64,000 nucleotides of DNA, from positions 2,825,191-2,889,190 of the forward strand of contig NC_133918.1 of the NCBI RefSeq assembly GCF_964199755.1, written 5' to 3'. This DNA comes from Larus michahellis (lineage: Eukaryota > Chordata > Aves > Charadriiformes > Laridae). A program made the position numbers and the translations under genes. How positions within the stretch are numbered: the first letter of the stretch is position 1; each line of letters starts with the position of its first letter. This document shows positions 47,401-60,595 of this stretch, piece by piece. The notes beneath the pieces are model-generated. The model was not told the origin of the DNA. It worked only from the letters and a program-made list of their open reading frames with translations, and made no database searches.

Positions 47401-50400
47401 TAAAGCTAATTTTGTAATGGATTAGCTATGTTGTTAATAAACTGTTCCTGCAAAAAGACTTTGCACTTGGTCTGACTGTGCACCTCCCTTCTACTCCCCT
47501 CTTTGAAAACTGTGAGTGAGTAGAATTTAGTGAAGCTGATGAATAGGTGTACCTACGTAGAAACATCTTCAGTAAAAAAAAAAATGTATTTATTTAATCT
47601 TTCCACCTTAGGGCTACTATCCATCAAACAAACCTGGAGTGGAACCTAAAAGACCCTGTCGTCCCATCAACCTCACCCATTTCATGTACTTGTCTGCAGC
47701 GACCAATCGCATCACCGTTACCTGGGGGAATTACGGGAAGGTATGTGCCGAAGGAGATCACAGAGAACTGCGCAAACGAGTGCAGGAGAGCAGCCTCGCT
47801 CATTCCTTCCCTTCCTTCTCTCACCAGAGTTATTCCGTGGGGCTGTACCTGGTGCGGCAGATGACCTCGGCAGAACTGCTGCAGAGGTTGAAAACCATTG
47901 GGGTCAAACATCCAGAACTCTGCAAAGCGCTTGGTGAGTACAGCTGCGTCCGCAGTGGCGTGGGGAGGTCCGCTGTGTGCCTGTCAGACTGCAGCATTCC
48001 TACCAGCCGGGCTGTTCGAAATGCGCTCGGGAACAGCTGCCAAGTTTTATACAATTTCTTTCCTGCATTTGTATCGAAACACTTTTTTTATTTGAACAGA
48101 CTTGCTAAGCTGTATGTCAGTCGTGTGAAATTGCCCCCAGCCTGTGTGCAAGTGCAGCGCTTCTGCAGCGCGTGTTTCTCGTGGCTCTGCAGAAGCTCTG
48201 AATCACTTTAGTTGGATTTAGAATTTGTCCCCAGGTCGTATCGTGGCGAGTGCCGCTGAGGCCCAGTGTCGTTGCGGCGCAAATGGCTTCATGCCTTCAC
48301 CTGAGTAATTATGAGCTGACGAACATTACCACAGCACCTCGGCCTTGACCCGCACTATTTCCAAAGGAGATTTCTGGAGCAAGGGATCCTGGTGAAAATG
48401 TCCTGCTGCCCCAACCCCCCTGGGAATCCTGGGGGCTGGCAGTGGGATTTCACCACCAGCACTATCATATGCGTTGAGAGCTTCAGAGAAGAGATGATCC
48501 CGAGAGATGCTTATCCTAGACCAATCAGGTAAATCATCATGGTATGAGGCAAATGCAAAACATTATTGAAAACGAGGGGAAATGACCTTTCCAAGGTAGA
48601 ATCTGACTTGCAGCTCATGAGACTCTGGAGGATTTCCAGTTGTTTAATGTTACTGGAGAGAGCATTCTTACGATTTAGTTCTGCATAGAACTAACACCGT
48701 GGATTGTAATGGTCTTTAAAACATACTATTCAGATCATGGACAACTCTTACGAGTATAATAAATATAATCCTGAAGACAGATGGTAGTTCATAAGGGAGA
48801 TGATGATTTCAGGCATGTCCAGTCTTCAGATGCCTAATGCGCATTGTGGGACGCGCTGCGGCTTCGGCAAACTTTGGATCTTCATCTTAAATGCAACGTT
48901 TCTGCAGTAGATGCTGAACACTTCTAGAGCTGTGTGCCACACCAAATAGTGTCCATGGCAGTCTTGATCCTATTAGACCACTCTGACAGCCAGCACTTAG
49001 TTATTGACATAAGAAATGAAAATTCCCATTTCTTAAATATCCACCATTCTCTGAAGCCCGAGGCACTGTCTGTGCTCCCTTTTTTGCTCTTCACCAGAAC
49101 CTTAAATGAATTGAGCAGAGGCTGGCTTTTGAGTTGTCCTAAACTGCAGAGGATCCTCTCATTCTCCTCAGACCCTTCACACTTCTTGAAACCCATCTTA
49201 GCAGTACGTGCTGTTCCCTTTAAACGAGTGCTTGCAGGATGGCCTCTCGATCCGAGAGTGGCAGGAAGAGGTTCTTGTCATGGTTTGGGCAGTTCTGAAA
49301 GCAGCTTTCTTGCCTTTTCCACTTAGTAACAAGTGCGTACCTCCGGTTCTACTGAGTTAAATAACTAACAGCTTTGGCTGGACTTCGGGGCAGAAATGGG
49401 CTGCATTTGGTGACTTTAAATTTAAGCAAATAGGAGCATGGTCTTGTTTCAGTTCCTTTGGCCTGTTACTGCTTGGAGGTTGTTTGGACGACTGAAACTG
49501 GCACGCACAAGCAGCTTGTAAACTTTGCTTTTGTAGCTCTGGTCTGTTCTGCAAATGGTTCCGTATCGCGTTCATGGCAATATCCCTCAGCACTCACTAA
49601 AGCTACCCTTTGACTTTGGTCGCGTCTTGGGGCTGACTCATCTTTTGTATATGCTTCTGTTGACTTTAGTATAGGGACATTGTCTGAAAACAGAGATGCT
49701 TACACACATGGCTGTGGATCCAAAAGCTGTCGTAAGACAGCTTGATTCTAATCAGGAGGTCCTAGAAAATGCCTGTTTCTCCTTCCCATGAATCATAGTA
49801 ATTGATGCCTGGAGAATGCTCTTACAAAGAACTTTTACGAAAAATTAAGCTTGGATGAAAAGTCTCCTAATGTGAAGAAAACAACACCAACAACAATCTT
49901 GTGGGAATTTCACATCTGAGAAGTCACTCTCTAATTAGAGCTGTGTGTTGCAAAACTGCATGTAGCCTCATTGTCTGGAGACATCTTGTTATGATCTGAA
50001 AAGGTCAAAATAAATGGTTGACTTGCTCCAAAGAAAAATGGTGATGGAAGTGTCAAAGGCCTTTTCAGACAGCAGTGATAGCAGCAGCTACTCTTTAGGA
50101 CTTGTATAGTAGTTTAAAGCTAATTTTCTGTGTTGATTCTGCACCTTGGTGTGGGACCTGCACGTGTGGGACCTGCCCGTCTGCTGCTCTTTTTGATTTG
50201 CCTGCAGCTCCTCTGGGTTTTCCTTTCAGGACGCAGCAGCAGGGGCAGGACTCTCCACCTCTTTTCCTAATGTCTGTTTCTTTCCAAATATATGCTGGAT
50301 CGCTGCTTGTGACTGTTTTTGCATGGCTGCCCTGCTCTTTGAGCCATCTGCCCTGGTACCTCTGGGTCTGGTTGCGGTTCCTGTGAAACAGTCTGCTGGA

Positions 50401-53400
50401 ATAAATGAGCTGGCCGGCATATAAACTGAAGAGTTACAGCCCAGTAGCGCTAAGAGGAGGCTTGTTTATTTGATGGGGCAATGATAGGATGTGCTTCCCT
50501 GTCAATTTGGTGGTATCCCCTGTTTGCTCACTTCTGGGGGGACTTTCTTTGAATTTCAAGGGGCAGGGGGAGGCAGTTAACCCCGTCCTCTTGCCACTGA
50601 TCTTGGAAGGGAATGAAATCCATCGTGTTTATGCTAATGACCAGATAAGACTAAACTGACTTCTTTCCAGAAGTCTTGCCATGTGCTAGAGCTCTGTCTG
50701 GCCACTCTTTCCCTCCCTGTGGGAAGTCCAGGTATGTGGGGGTGTCAGTCCCCTCCGAAGGGGGACAAAGTTAACTCCTAGTTGGCTGACTTGGTGTAAT
50801 ATTAACGTGACGAAGCTGGTCAGCAGTGTGATTTCCTGTATGTACCCCAGCAGCCCAGCCTGTAGTTTGTAAATAAGAGGTGGAAGGGTTGCTAAGAGAG
50901 CATTAACAGTGTAGCTAGCAGATAACATGCAGCTGGTTGTCCTCATCCCAACACCTAAGTCCACTCAGTCTCCTTCATTTGCTCTGCCTGGATGAGAGGC
51001 AGCACATGCCGTGTGGCTGGGAGACCTGGGTCATTGGGAAGGGGGATCTGTAAGAAAATGTGAGCTTCCTCAGCCAATAAATACTCCAGCTGGCCCGTAG
51101 ACCATGAGCTGCCTGCTCATGCACAGGGTTTTTGGCTAGCCAAGCAGCGTCTCTACTGAGCTCTGCAGGTTTCTCAAGCCTGGTCCAATACAACAGCTTT
51201 CTGCCTCCTGTGGCCTCTGTCCCTGACTGGCAGAGGTTGTCATCTGTGGGGAAAATGACTCGTACGCAGCCAAGAGCTGTCGGTGAGCTGCTTGACCTGT
51301 GCCTACGTGTTGTTTCCAAGGTTTAAGCTTGCATCTGTTAAATTTTGTGCTCTCTACTCTTACTGCAGTAAAAGAGAAGCTACGCTTGGATCCAGACAGT
51401 GAAATTGCCACTACAGGTGTTCGTGTCTCTCTTATCTGTCCGGTAAGTCTCAGCAATATGTTTTAGTCTGTTTTTGTCGTGAAACCCTATTCTCCTGCCA
51501 GACCAGCTTTGCAAGCTAACGAACCTTTTTGCTTAGGAAAGCTAACGAACCTTTTTGCTTAGGAGAAGTGTCTGGTGATTGCTTGGGTGGGTTTTATCGC
51601 TGATCTTCTGCTCTTTGGTTCAACAGCTAGTGAAGATGCGGCTGTCTGTCCCGTGCCGGGCGGAGACCTGTGCACATCTGCAGTGCTTTGATGCAGTCTT
51701 CTACCTACAGATGAACGAGAAGAAGCCCACATGGATGTGCCCTGTGTGTGACAAACCAGCACCCTACGACCAGCTAATAATTGATGGGTGAGTACATACG
51801 CTGCTCTATTCTCAGCTCCTTTCTTTTCTCCGCTGGGTGCGGCATCTTGTCTTTTGGTCTGTGCATCTGATTGAAGTATGCCTCAAAACAAAGTTGGAAG
51901 CTTATTCTGCTGCTGCATAATATTCTGACTTAATTGTCTCAGTGTGTTAGAGCAAGGCTTGACTGTTTGTCTGCCGTTCTTAATTTTTGGATTACACTAC
52001 AGTGTTTTGGAATCAAGCATTTACTACCTCACTCTTTTCATCAGGCTGATGAACCTGCACAACTAGCCGCCTTGGTTGACCGATATCATGCTGCCTGGAA
52101 TAAACCACTTTATAAGCACCCAATAAGGTGATTTTTGATAGGAAATACCTTCCTGTTTTCTTGTCGATGTGAGGTCCTCATCAGCTTACAAGTGATTCTT
52201 GGCATGCTGCACATGTGATTGGGGGATCTTCTCTGCCAGCTATTAAACCGAACATCATGCAACATATAGCCCCCGAGATGGAGGTACAAATGCAGTATTT
52301 GGAAAGATTTTTTTGTACAGTCTGTGTGACTGTTCCAGTACAATTTCTATGGCCATTGTGAGTACCTGGGTGCCAGGGATGGGAAGGATGCCTCAGTAGG
52401 AGCTCTTTCTGTGTTTTGCATGCCTATAGGGGGGAAAAAAGCAGGAGGTTCAAACTGCTCACTGCAGGAACAGGATTAAAATGATTTGGAAACACTGTCC
52501 GAGTTGGATGTTTTGTGGATCTACCTGGGCCTCCTCTCCATGGTTCTTCTGGGGACACCCAGTGGTGGTTGATCCCTGCTAGCAGGCTGAGCCTGTGCAG
52601 CAGGACCTTGGGGGTGCTCAGAGGGCCCCGGGGGCTCCCTGCTGGGGGTCACCAAGTCCCTGTGGTGTGGGAGAGGACACCAGTGCACTTGTCAGGCAAA
52701 TGGAGTATGCTGGGAGGGAACTGGTTGGTACAGCACTTCTAGAGTGGGTTTGTGAAGGGCAGACCATGCAGTTTTGCCCCATCCATGCATTTGGGTCTGT
52801 TTGCCGTACAGGGGCTGTTGCCTGCCCCATAGTGGGCCAGAAGGACAGAGCCACGCCAGCATCCCTGTTTTCAATATTCCCAGTGAGGCAGCCCCTGTCT
52901 CTTCTGCATGAGGGATGTTCTTCTTCTACTGTCTCATTTCATGTGCCGTAGCTGGAGTGGTGCTGGAAAAGCACAGGAGGGAATTAAAGTAAATTCCAAA
53001 CAGCATTTGGAAAAGGGTGAGGCAAGAAGTGCATGGCCCGAGCCCTGCCAAGAGTTCTCCGGACATGAATTGGGGAAAGGTTGCTTTAGACTTAGCACTC
53101 AGCTTGGCATCTGGTTTTCGGTCCATCTGGGAATGGCGTTTACCATACGTCTGGACTCGAGTTAGTGTGCTCTGTCGTTTTACCGAAGAGCAGAGGGCTC
53201 ACCATAAGCTGGGAGAGCTGGAGCACTACAGTTCAGCAGTGGAGGTGATGCTTGTTATATCTGAGTGAGGTTGCAAAGCTTCAAAACGCAGCTGTGTGCC
53301 AAGAGGATTACTTTCAAACAGGAGATGTCCCCCTCCTTGTTGCACACCTGGTGGACGGAGTCTCGTGTGCAAACTGCAGAACAAGCTGGGCTGTCAGCAG

Positions 53401-56400
53401 GGGCCACCTGAGGCAAACCGGAGAACTGCTTGTCAGCTCCAGAAATACGGATTCCAGAGGCTATCTCCAGAGAAGAGCACAATAAATTGCCTGGCTGTTT
53501 TCCAGGAGTAAAGGAAGGAATGAGTGAATTAATGTGAACAGTAATCTCCACCCACGCCCCCCGAAGGATCTTTGTTGCCTCAAAACGCAAGGAGCCTGTT
53601 TTATGGGCTGGGACCACTGACATCCGTAGTGGTGCTAGCCAAGCTGAGAGCAGCCCTGAGGACTGGTGGAGCAAGATGCCTGGTTCTTGGCTTCTGGAAA
53701 ATGATCTCCACCCTCATGGCTTGTATAATTGGCCTCTAATGCAGATTCCCTCAAAAGTAGGGAGAGTTTAGAGAGAAACTGTTCAGGTGCATCCAACTCC
53801 CTTGGCACAAGAGGCGGTGAAGTGAGCAGACGAGTCTCAGCCTGGGCGGTATATTCCCAGGGCCAGGCTGATAATATTCTGAGTGTTGCTGCGTTTGTAG
53901 GTACTGATTTGATCCAGGAGTTGTGGCTTTTTAGACAGTCTGAAGCAGCCTAGGCATAGATAACCTGTTTGCTTTGTCCTCTGGCCAACACCAACAGGAA
54001 AATCCAGTTCCTTTGAGATCTCTAACAAGGCTGCTGAGACTGAAGGGGAAGATACGGGGGGTTGGATCGTGGTACCTCCACAGGTCAGCAATGCGGTGCC
54101 CTTCCTGGATGAGGAGGAGGTGGAGGTCGTCACTGGTGAAGGCTCTGCAGATCTCTTTGTCCCTGCTCTGCAGCGCTCAAGAGTGGGTTTCAGTGCCGGT
54201 TCGGTTGGATTAAGGTAGTCTTCAGACCTCCCTAAAGTAAGCTGCAGGGAACCTGGCAGTCCCAGCTGGATGTTGTTAGCCAAAAAAGGGGCGTAGGCTC
54301 CTGAGGAGGGAGTTGGTTGGTCGAGTCTAAGATCCTCTGGGCCTTGTCAGCTTTTTTGGAATTGCAACCTTGGTGGTTGCCCTGCTGGATGACAGGAGTG
54401 TCTGCGGGAATGCATTTCCTACGTGAGCGGGGAGAAAGCAGAAACTTTCTCCCTCTAGTGTGCCACAAATAGTTTTCTTGAGCTTGGAAGATTTTTGCTA
54501 TTAGCTGTCCTTTATACTCAAGGAAAATGCTCAAGTCCAGAAGTGAATGAGGCCTTGCAGAACAGTGGTTCCAATAGTGTGTCCAAATAAACATCCCAGG
54601 CAAATGGTGGGGCATAGCAGGATAAAGCAAGTACTCAGTTTCTGAGGCACAATGAGCGAAAGCGGGGCCTCATCCTGGCTAGTGTCTCTGCAACGAGAGA
54701 TGGCTGACATCGAGGTGTCTACGCTGGGTGTATTTTCAGTGGTGAACGTGGGGTTTTTCTGTTGCAGGAGGCTGCTTACATTGTTTTGGTGGCTACTGTG
54801 GAGGCTTCGGGAAATAAAAATAGGAAGGAAGTCAAGTGCTGCTTGTTGGATTGCTTATTTCCTATTGTCATAGGGTATTTCGTCTTTGGCTAATGCCTTG
54901 GTGTGAACGTACCTGCACCAACCCTGACGCAGCTCTAGATGGGGCATCAGACGTCTGTCTGGAAGCAGTACCACAGGCTTGGGAAACTGGGTGAAGAGGC
55001 AAGACTGTCTTCTAATTGCACGTAATTAAAATGTTAGTTCATGGTTTAGGTACGTTGTCAGAAAGGACGGGGATGGTTTGCACTGTCAGAACCTGTACTT
55101 GTTTTATGGGAAATAAAACAAGCCCTTGACTGCAAGGGCTGTCTGTTTGGCAGCCTGCTAACACCAAATTTCTTTTAAATTCAGGGCTGTTTAAGGTGAA
55201 GATCCAGGTTGATGGCCCATCACTAAATGCGTTCTGCTGATTGCCTCGAGCTTAATAGATGGCATCTTTTCTCCTGTCCAGGCTCCTGTCAAAGATCCTG
55301 ACAGAATGTGAAGATGCGGATGAAATAGAGTATCTGGTGGATGGCTCCTGGTGTCCCATCAGAGCTGAGAAAGAGCGGAGCTGCAGCCCTCAGTGTCCAA
55401 TATTAGTTCTAGGTGAGTATCTCTGGGGCTAAAGACTTTAAATTACTGTAGGAAATGCGCACAAATTGCAAAAGTAGAGTTCCCCAACTGGCTTGGGAAA
55501 AGCTGTGTGATGCCTTAACATGAGTTTGTCTCTCGGCAAGCTTCCTCTGGATAGCCCCTCCGTTTTCAGCCTCTCCAGAAATGAAGGGCATCACCAGGGC
55601 GCATCGCATCCCTGCGGAGAAGGGCCCGGCCCAAATGGGGTTACTCAGCAAAGCTGGGTTGTTGCCAGAATGTCATTGAACAAGTTTGTCAGTAGATGCA
55701 TCTCTGCAACAACCCCTGAAATATCATTGGCAAAACCAGCCCGGAACAGCACTGTATGTTTTTTATAGGAAAAGAGGATTTTGACCAGAAGGGCTGTCTG
55801 TTGGGCAGCCTGCGCAAGGTCGGGTCCCTCTAGCAGTGGTGGTGTCTGCTGACAGGGCTGGCAGCGTAGTTGTGTACGTTTGTGTAGTCTTGCTTTGGCC
55901 AAGGCAGTCCCTGCCATCTCAGGCAGGTGCCATTGGGCACTGTGGCAAGTCCTGACCCTGGAGAGAGCATCAGGTTTGTGGCATCCTGGAATCACAGGTC
56001 ACCAGGGCCTGGAGACCACCTCAGACCGTGGAGAGGGGCGATGGAGGCTGTACAGGTCGGGGGGGCGGCGAGCCAGTGTGGGCCATGGTGGGGTCACACA
56101 GTCACAGAATTTTGGGGTTGGAAGGGACCTCTGGAGATCATCTCCTCCAACCCCCTGCCCCAGAGCAGGGTCACCCACAGCAGGTGGCACAGGAACGCAT
56201 CCAGGTGGGGTTGGAATGTCTCCAGAGACGGAGACTCCCCCACCTCTCTGGGCAGCCTGTGCCAGGGCTCTGCCACCCTTAAAGGAAATAAGTTTTTCTT
56301 CAGGTTGAGACAGAATTTCCGATGTTCCAGTTTGTGCCCGTTGCCCCTTGTCCTGTCGCCGGGCACTACTGAGAAGAGCCTGGCCCCATCCTCCTGACAC

Positions 56401-57345
56401 CCCCCCTTTAGCTATTGCTGAGCATTGATGAGATCCCCTCTGTGTCTGCTCTTCTCCAGGCTCAACAAGCCCCAGGGCTCTCAGCCTTTCCTCAGCACAG
56501 AGGTGCTCCAGGCCCCTCATTATCTTCGTAGCTCCGCTGGACTCTCTCCAGCAGTTCCTTGTCTTTCTTGAACCGGGGAGCCCAGAACTGGACCCAGTGC
56601 TCCAGCTGTGGCCTCCCCAGGGCAGAGCAGAGGGGGAGGATGACCTCCCTCCACCTGCTGGCCACACTCTTCTTAATGCCCCACAGGAGACCATTGGCCT
56701 TTTTGGCCACCAGGGCACATTGCTGGCTCGTGGGCATCCTGTTGTCCCCCAGGACTCCCAGGTCCCTCTCTGCAGAGCTGTTTTCCAGCAGATCAACCCC
56801 TAACCTGTGCTGGTGCAGGGGGTTATTCCTCCCGAGGTGCAGGACCCTACGCTTGCCCTTGTTGAACTTCCTTAGGTTCCTTTCTGCCTGTCCAGGTCTT
56901 GCTGGATGGCGGCACAGCCTTCTGGTGTGTCAGCCAGCTTTGTGTCACTGGCAAACTTGCCGTGGGTACGCTCTGTCCCCTCAGCCAGGTCGTTGATGAA
57001 TCTGCTCTTATTTTAGGCGGCTGCTTGAACGGTGTTTGTTTCCTGCACCCCTTCGCCGAGCGCCACGCAGCCATGAGAGGCCCCTAAACTGGGCCTGAAG
57101 TGGCTTAATTAATCCCTTCTCTTCCCCCACCTCTCTCAGGTTCTTCAGATGTGAACGGGCTGTTGCCCACTCCTAACGGTAATGGGGAGAACGGCAAGGC
57201 CACTGCTGATGTCGTGGATTTAACACTGGACAGCTCGTCGTCGGAGGAAGAGGAGGAGGAAGACGAGGAAGAAGATGATGATGATGAGGGACCCCAGCCA
57301 AAACGACGCTGCTCTTACGAGAAAGGTTTAGTTTCTGCCTGCTGA
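35487..57345 (+). CDS. PIAS4: E3 SUMO-protein ligase PIAS4 (PIASy)
   Basis: Nuclear SUMO E3 ligase regulating STAT, TGF-beta, Wnt and DNA-repair factors. Eleven coding exons: 35487-35513, 38844-39279, 44869-44953, 46727-46768, 47186-47276, 47612-47740, 47828-47933, 51369-51442, 51627-51787, 55282-55412, 57140-57345 (TGA). All have GT/AG borders and compatible phases; 1488 nt, 495 aa (human 510). Domains: SAP about 12-46, with the LXXLL motif LQMLL at 20-24; PINIT domain with PINLT at 245-249; SP-RING from about 325 with Cys340, Cys345, His347, Cys368 and Cys371 visible ([12 protein letters not shown]); SUMO-interaction motif VVDLT at 452-456 followed by [11 protein letters not shown] and a long Glu/Asp run; C-terminus KGLVSAC. 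It lacks the Gly/Ser insert of the human tail, which explains the shorter length. Exon 3 follows a 20-base T run. Intact. Confidence 0.98.
35514..38843 (+). other. PIAS4 intron 1
   Basis: The first 700 bases continue the CpG island; the rest is AT-rich unique sequence. No other gene or recognised repeat is seen. Confidence 0.6.
39280..44868 (+). other. PIAS4 intron 2
   Basis: 5.6 kb of AT-rich unique sequence with scattered A and T runs. No exon, RNA gene or transposable element could be recognised. The acceptor is preceded by an exceptionally long T run (44841-44859). Confidence 0.55.
47934..51368 (+). other. PIAS4 intron 7
   Basis: 3.4 kb of unique sequence without recognisable coding or repeat content. 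Confidence 0.5.
51515..51566 (+). repeat. 26-bp perfect tandem duplication in PIAS4 intron 8
   Basis: GCTAACGAACCTTTTTGCTT begins at 51515 and again at 51541, immediately adjacent, with only the penultimate base of the unit differing. The intron is just 184 bases, so the duplication is a notable part of it. Confidence 0.9.
51788..55281 (+). other. PIAS4 intron 9
   Basis: 3.5 kb of mixed-composition unique sequence. I see no second gene, RNA or recognisable element in it. Confidence 0.5.
56097..57000 (-). mobile_element. CR1 LINE 3' fragment in PIAS4 intron 10
   Basis: On the minus strand it encodes the C-terminal end of CR1 reverse transcriptase in pieces ([57 protein letters not shown]). 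It then has the 3' UTR ending AGGTCCCTTCCAACCCCAAA and a CTGTGACTGTG tail. Frameshifts make it inactive. It is the longest CR1 in the window. Confidence 0.92.
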
Positions 57346-60175
57346 CTGCGGAAGCAGCTCTGAATCTCAGAATGGACAGACTTGAATACTCTGGTGCTTA
57401 TTAAACTGGAGGAGGGGGAGAAAGAACGTCCTCTCCCACCTCATCTCCCTTCCTCTCTGTTCTCCTTTGACTTTCCTATTCCAAATTAATCGTTAAAACA
57501 AGAGAAAAAGAAAGAAAAAAAAAAAACAAAACGCAAACAAAACAAAAAAAAAAAAACCAAACCATTGAGCTGCTTTTTGGTTGGAAAACGACCCCACTCA
57601 AAGCCTGACCCTGAACTGGAGTCTGAAGTAAGGAAAGTGTCTTAATCCAGGCAGCCGGGATCCACAGCTCGCTGGTCTCTGCTGCCCTTCACCAGGACGG
57701 TTGGAATCGGTGGAGTTCACCTGCGCCATCGCCAGGACATCCGACTCCCCTGCATCTCCAAAGCTGTGTGCATTTTTATCGTCTTGTTAAATAACCATTC
57801 CTTAATTAATCTAAAGGTTTTTTGCTGGACGTGTGAGTCCGGGGCGGGGAAGGGGGCGGGGGGGGTGGGGGGGAGGGGGGAGCGGGACAGGCGAGGGGTG
57901 GGGAGGGGGGGGGAGCAGAGGGAGGTTTGTATAACACAGCATAGGGGGGATTTTTAGGGGCGGGGGGGACATGGGGTGAGAGGGAAGAGACGTACGGTTG
58001 GAATCGCACTGTTCTAGCTAGGAGCTCCAGCAGCTCTGCACCTCATGTAAAGAGACACGTTTTTGAATCTTTTAATCTAATCTGAAGGTAACGTAGAAAT
58101 TGTGCGTAGTGACTCGTTTTAGTTGAGCAGAAGCCATGGGGAAGGGCGGGGAGGGCTCGAACCACAAATCTGTTGTATTTTTGAAGTGCAATAACTTGGT
58201 GTTTTTGAAGACTTAAAAAGAAAAAAAAAAAAAAAAAAAAGGGCTGCGCATTCCCTTTTCTTTGCGAAGGCTTTGTTTCTGGAGGCGGTGGCAGTGACCT
58301 GCAGGACAGCTGGACACCTGGCACGTGAGGAGGAGGAGGAGGAGCGGGGCTGGGGGTGGGGGGGAGCGAGGGATGCTTTTGGGCCTTCGAGAAAATGCCA
58401 GGTTGGGGGGGGGGAATCTCAGTTTCTAGCCAACTACCTCGGTAAACTCCAATTCAGGTTTCTTTCAGTCACGAACCAGTGTGCGGCCCGGCACCGGCGC
58501 TGCTGGCGGCACTGTTGGCAGGGTGTTGAGGACAGAGCCGAGGGACGATGCGCACGTGGAGCACCCGCGACCACGTGTTAAACAGCCTCCGGACTTTTTC
58601 CACTTCTCTGTTCAAGACTTTGGTCCCAGACCCAAAGCTACTGCTATGCTCTTGGTGGCAAAACGTTGTTGCTTTTTGAGTTTCCAAATGGTAACGTTTT
58701 TGACTTTGTCTTAGAGAATTTTTTTGTTTTTGTTAATTAACTTTGCGTAGGCAGCTCTGCTGTTCCCACCGACGCCTCTGAACTCTGTGTTTTGCTTTGG
58801 ACCTCGCTGACTTTTCTCCCCTGTAGACGAGGATAACGGTTGGGAGCGAGCTGGCCGGTGCCTCTGCCCCTCGCCGTGCCCTCGGGACGGGTGGCAAGTA
58901 GGAGCGATGGCCCCTTGCCCAACGTGAGGGACATCGCTGCAGCTGGGGCCGCCTGAGCAGTGTCCGGCCGCGCTGTACCGAGCCCCCCGAGCTCTGGGCG
59001 AGGGGCGTTCGGTGTCGCTGGGTGAACCCTGCACCCCAAAACCCTCCTGCCCCCCTGCCGCCCCGTCCCGGGGCACCGCGGGGGGCAACGGCAGCAAAAC
59101 AGCGCAACCAAAGCGACGGCGCTTTTCCCGCGTTGGAGGAAAAAGCGAAGCCCGGCCGGTCTCTCCTCAAGAGAAAAGCCACCAAGGTCCACCCAGAACT
59201 ATTTTAAATCCTCGTTAGTGACTTGCCCAAAAGCAAAGAATTGTCCTCGAAATGCTGTCGAGCAGGAAAGCTCCGACCCGGCGTCTTTGGAGGTTTCCTC
59301 TCCAAATTCTCCCCATCCTCCCCAGTCTCTCCCGCCGCTGCCGTAGGATCCCGAACCCCCGGCACGGGAGGGCTCCGGGCTCCTCCGGCAGAGGCAGCGC
59401 CCGTCGCTCCCGGCCCTTCCTGCCTGAATTTTATCTGAGCAAACGAAAAATTGAAGGCAAGAAGGGCTGGGGGGGTGGAGGGGGGTTAAAAAAGCCCCAC
59501 GTTTTCTCCCCAGGCGTGTTGCGGGGGGTCCGTGGGCAGGGGGCCGCAGGCAGGGAGACAGCGGGGTCTCGCTCCTCCGCCGTCCCCGGTCTCGCTCCCA
59601 CAGAGAAACTCTTATTTCTCTGACATAGAATTTTCTTTTTCTTCTCTTTTTTTTTTTTTTTTTTCCTGTTTGCGTGTAAGCAATATGTTTTCAGGTTTAA
59701 ATGGGGGCGGGGGTGGGAAAGGGGGATTAAAACAAAACAAACAAACAAACAAAAAAAAAAAAAAAAAAAAAAACAAAAACAAACCTGGGTAGAGCTCAAA
59801 AATTAAGTTTAACTGTATAAAGTTCTGTGGCTCACATCCCTGGCTGCACAGTAGCTTTAGAGTCCAGGTTGTTGGTTTTTTTGTTTTTTGGTTTGTTTTT
59901 TTTTTTTTTTCCTAATATTTGTGTATTAATTTAATTGCTCTTAAATTTTCCAGGCCAAGCCACTGTTTGGAAACATCACGCTTCTGTTACTGCTTTCTGT
60001 TTGAGTTGGCCAGCTCTTCCTGTACATATGTTTTTTCTTATATCCTGTTTTTTTCTTTTTTTTGTAAAGAGAAGAGAAAAAACAAAAAGAAAATTATTTT
60101 TCTTTCCCTCAGTACACATTCTTCAAAGTTCAAATTATAGTGTTTGTTAAATAAAATGAAAGATTTACATTTAAA
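57346..60175 (+). other. PIAS4 3' UTR
   Basis: No gene intervenes between the PIAS4 stop codon and AATAAA at 60150-60155, the first good plus-strand signal. The region includes A-rich tracts (57505-57555, 58218-58240, 59751-59774), T tracts (59647-59664, 59896-59910) and a G-rich block at 57840-57970. Antisense frames here are spurious. Internal A runs could cause false priming in cDNA data. Confidence 0.65.
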
Positions 60176-60399
60176 TTCGCTGTCGGCTCGGTGGTGTTTT
60201 TCTCCCCGGGGTGGTGGTGGGGGGGGGGGGGCTCTGGGAGATCACCCCAAAATGAGCCCGGGGGGGGGTGGCAGGAGGGTCCCGGGGTCCCCCCCCGGGA
60301 ATTGGGGGGCTGGTGCTCCCCAGGGCGAGGGGAGGGGTGGGGGGTGGCCGGGTGTCCCCTGTCTCCGCGGGCACCTCGGTGCCACTTCGAATTCCTCCA

Positions 60400-60560
60400 C
60401 CTCCAGCGGATTAATCATTTTATTTATGAGGCTTAAAGTTCCAAATCCCGCTAAACCCGAGGCTTTGCCAGATAAACAGCCCGCTTTGCGAAGGCAGCCC
60501 GTTTGTGAAAACACAATTAGCAAAGCCTGTAATCTGCACTAATTACCGGGCCGGGCCGGG
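60400..60560 (+). promoter_or_regulatory. FOXQ2 proximal upstream region with homeobox and forkhead sites
   Basis: A 160-base unique, balanced-composition stretch lies between G-rich repeats and FOXQ2. It holds GGATTAATC (60408-60416), in which two K50-type (OTX/CRX) cores overlap head to head; TAATCT (60530-60535); ACACAATTAG; and ATAAACA (60472-60478), a forkhead core. The sites are seen; their use is inferred. Confidence 0.5.
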
Positions 60561-60595
60561 AGGTCTCCCCTCCGGCTGGCGGCGGCCTGGGGACC

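Noticed and set aside
56492-56737. An 81-codon minus-strand reverse-transcriptase-like peptide considered as a host gene
   Set aside because: It is the frameshifted C-terminal end of CR1 ORF2 inside PIAS4 intron 10.
58043-60140. Several 60-150-codon frames in the PIAS4 3' UTR
   Set aside because: They lie between the PIAS4 stop codon and its poly(A) signal, include homopolymer translations, and show no conserved motif.
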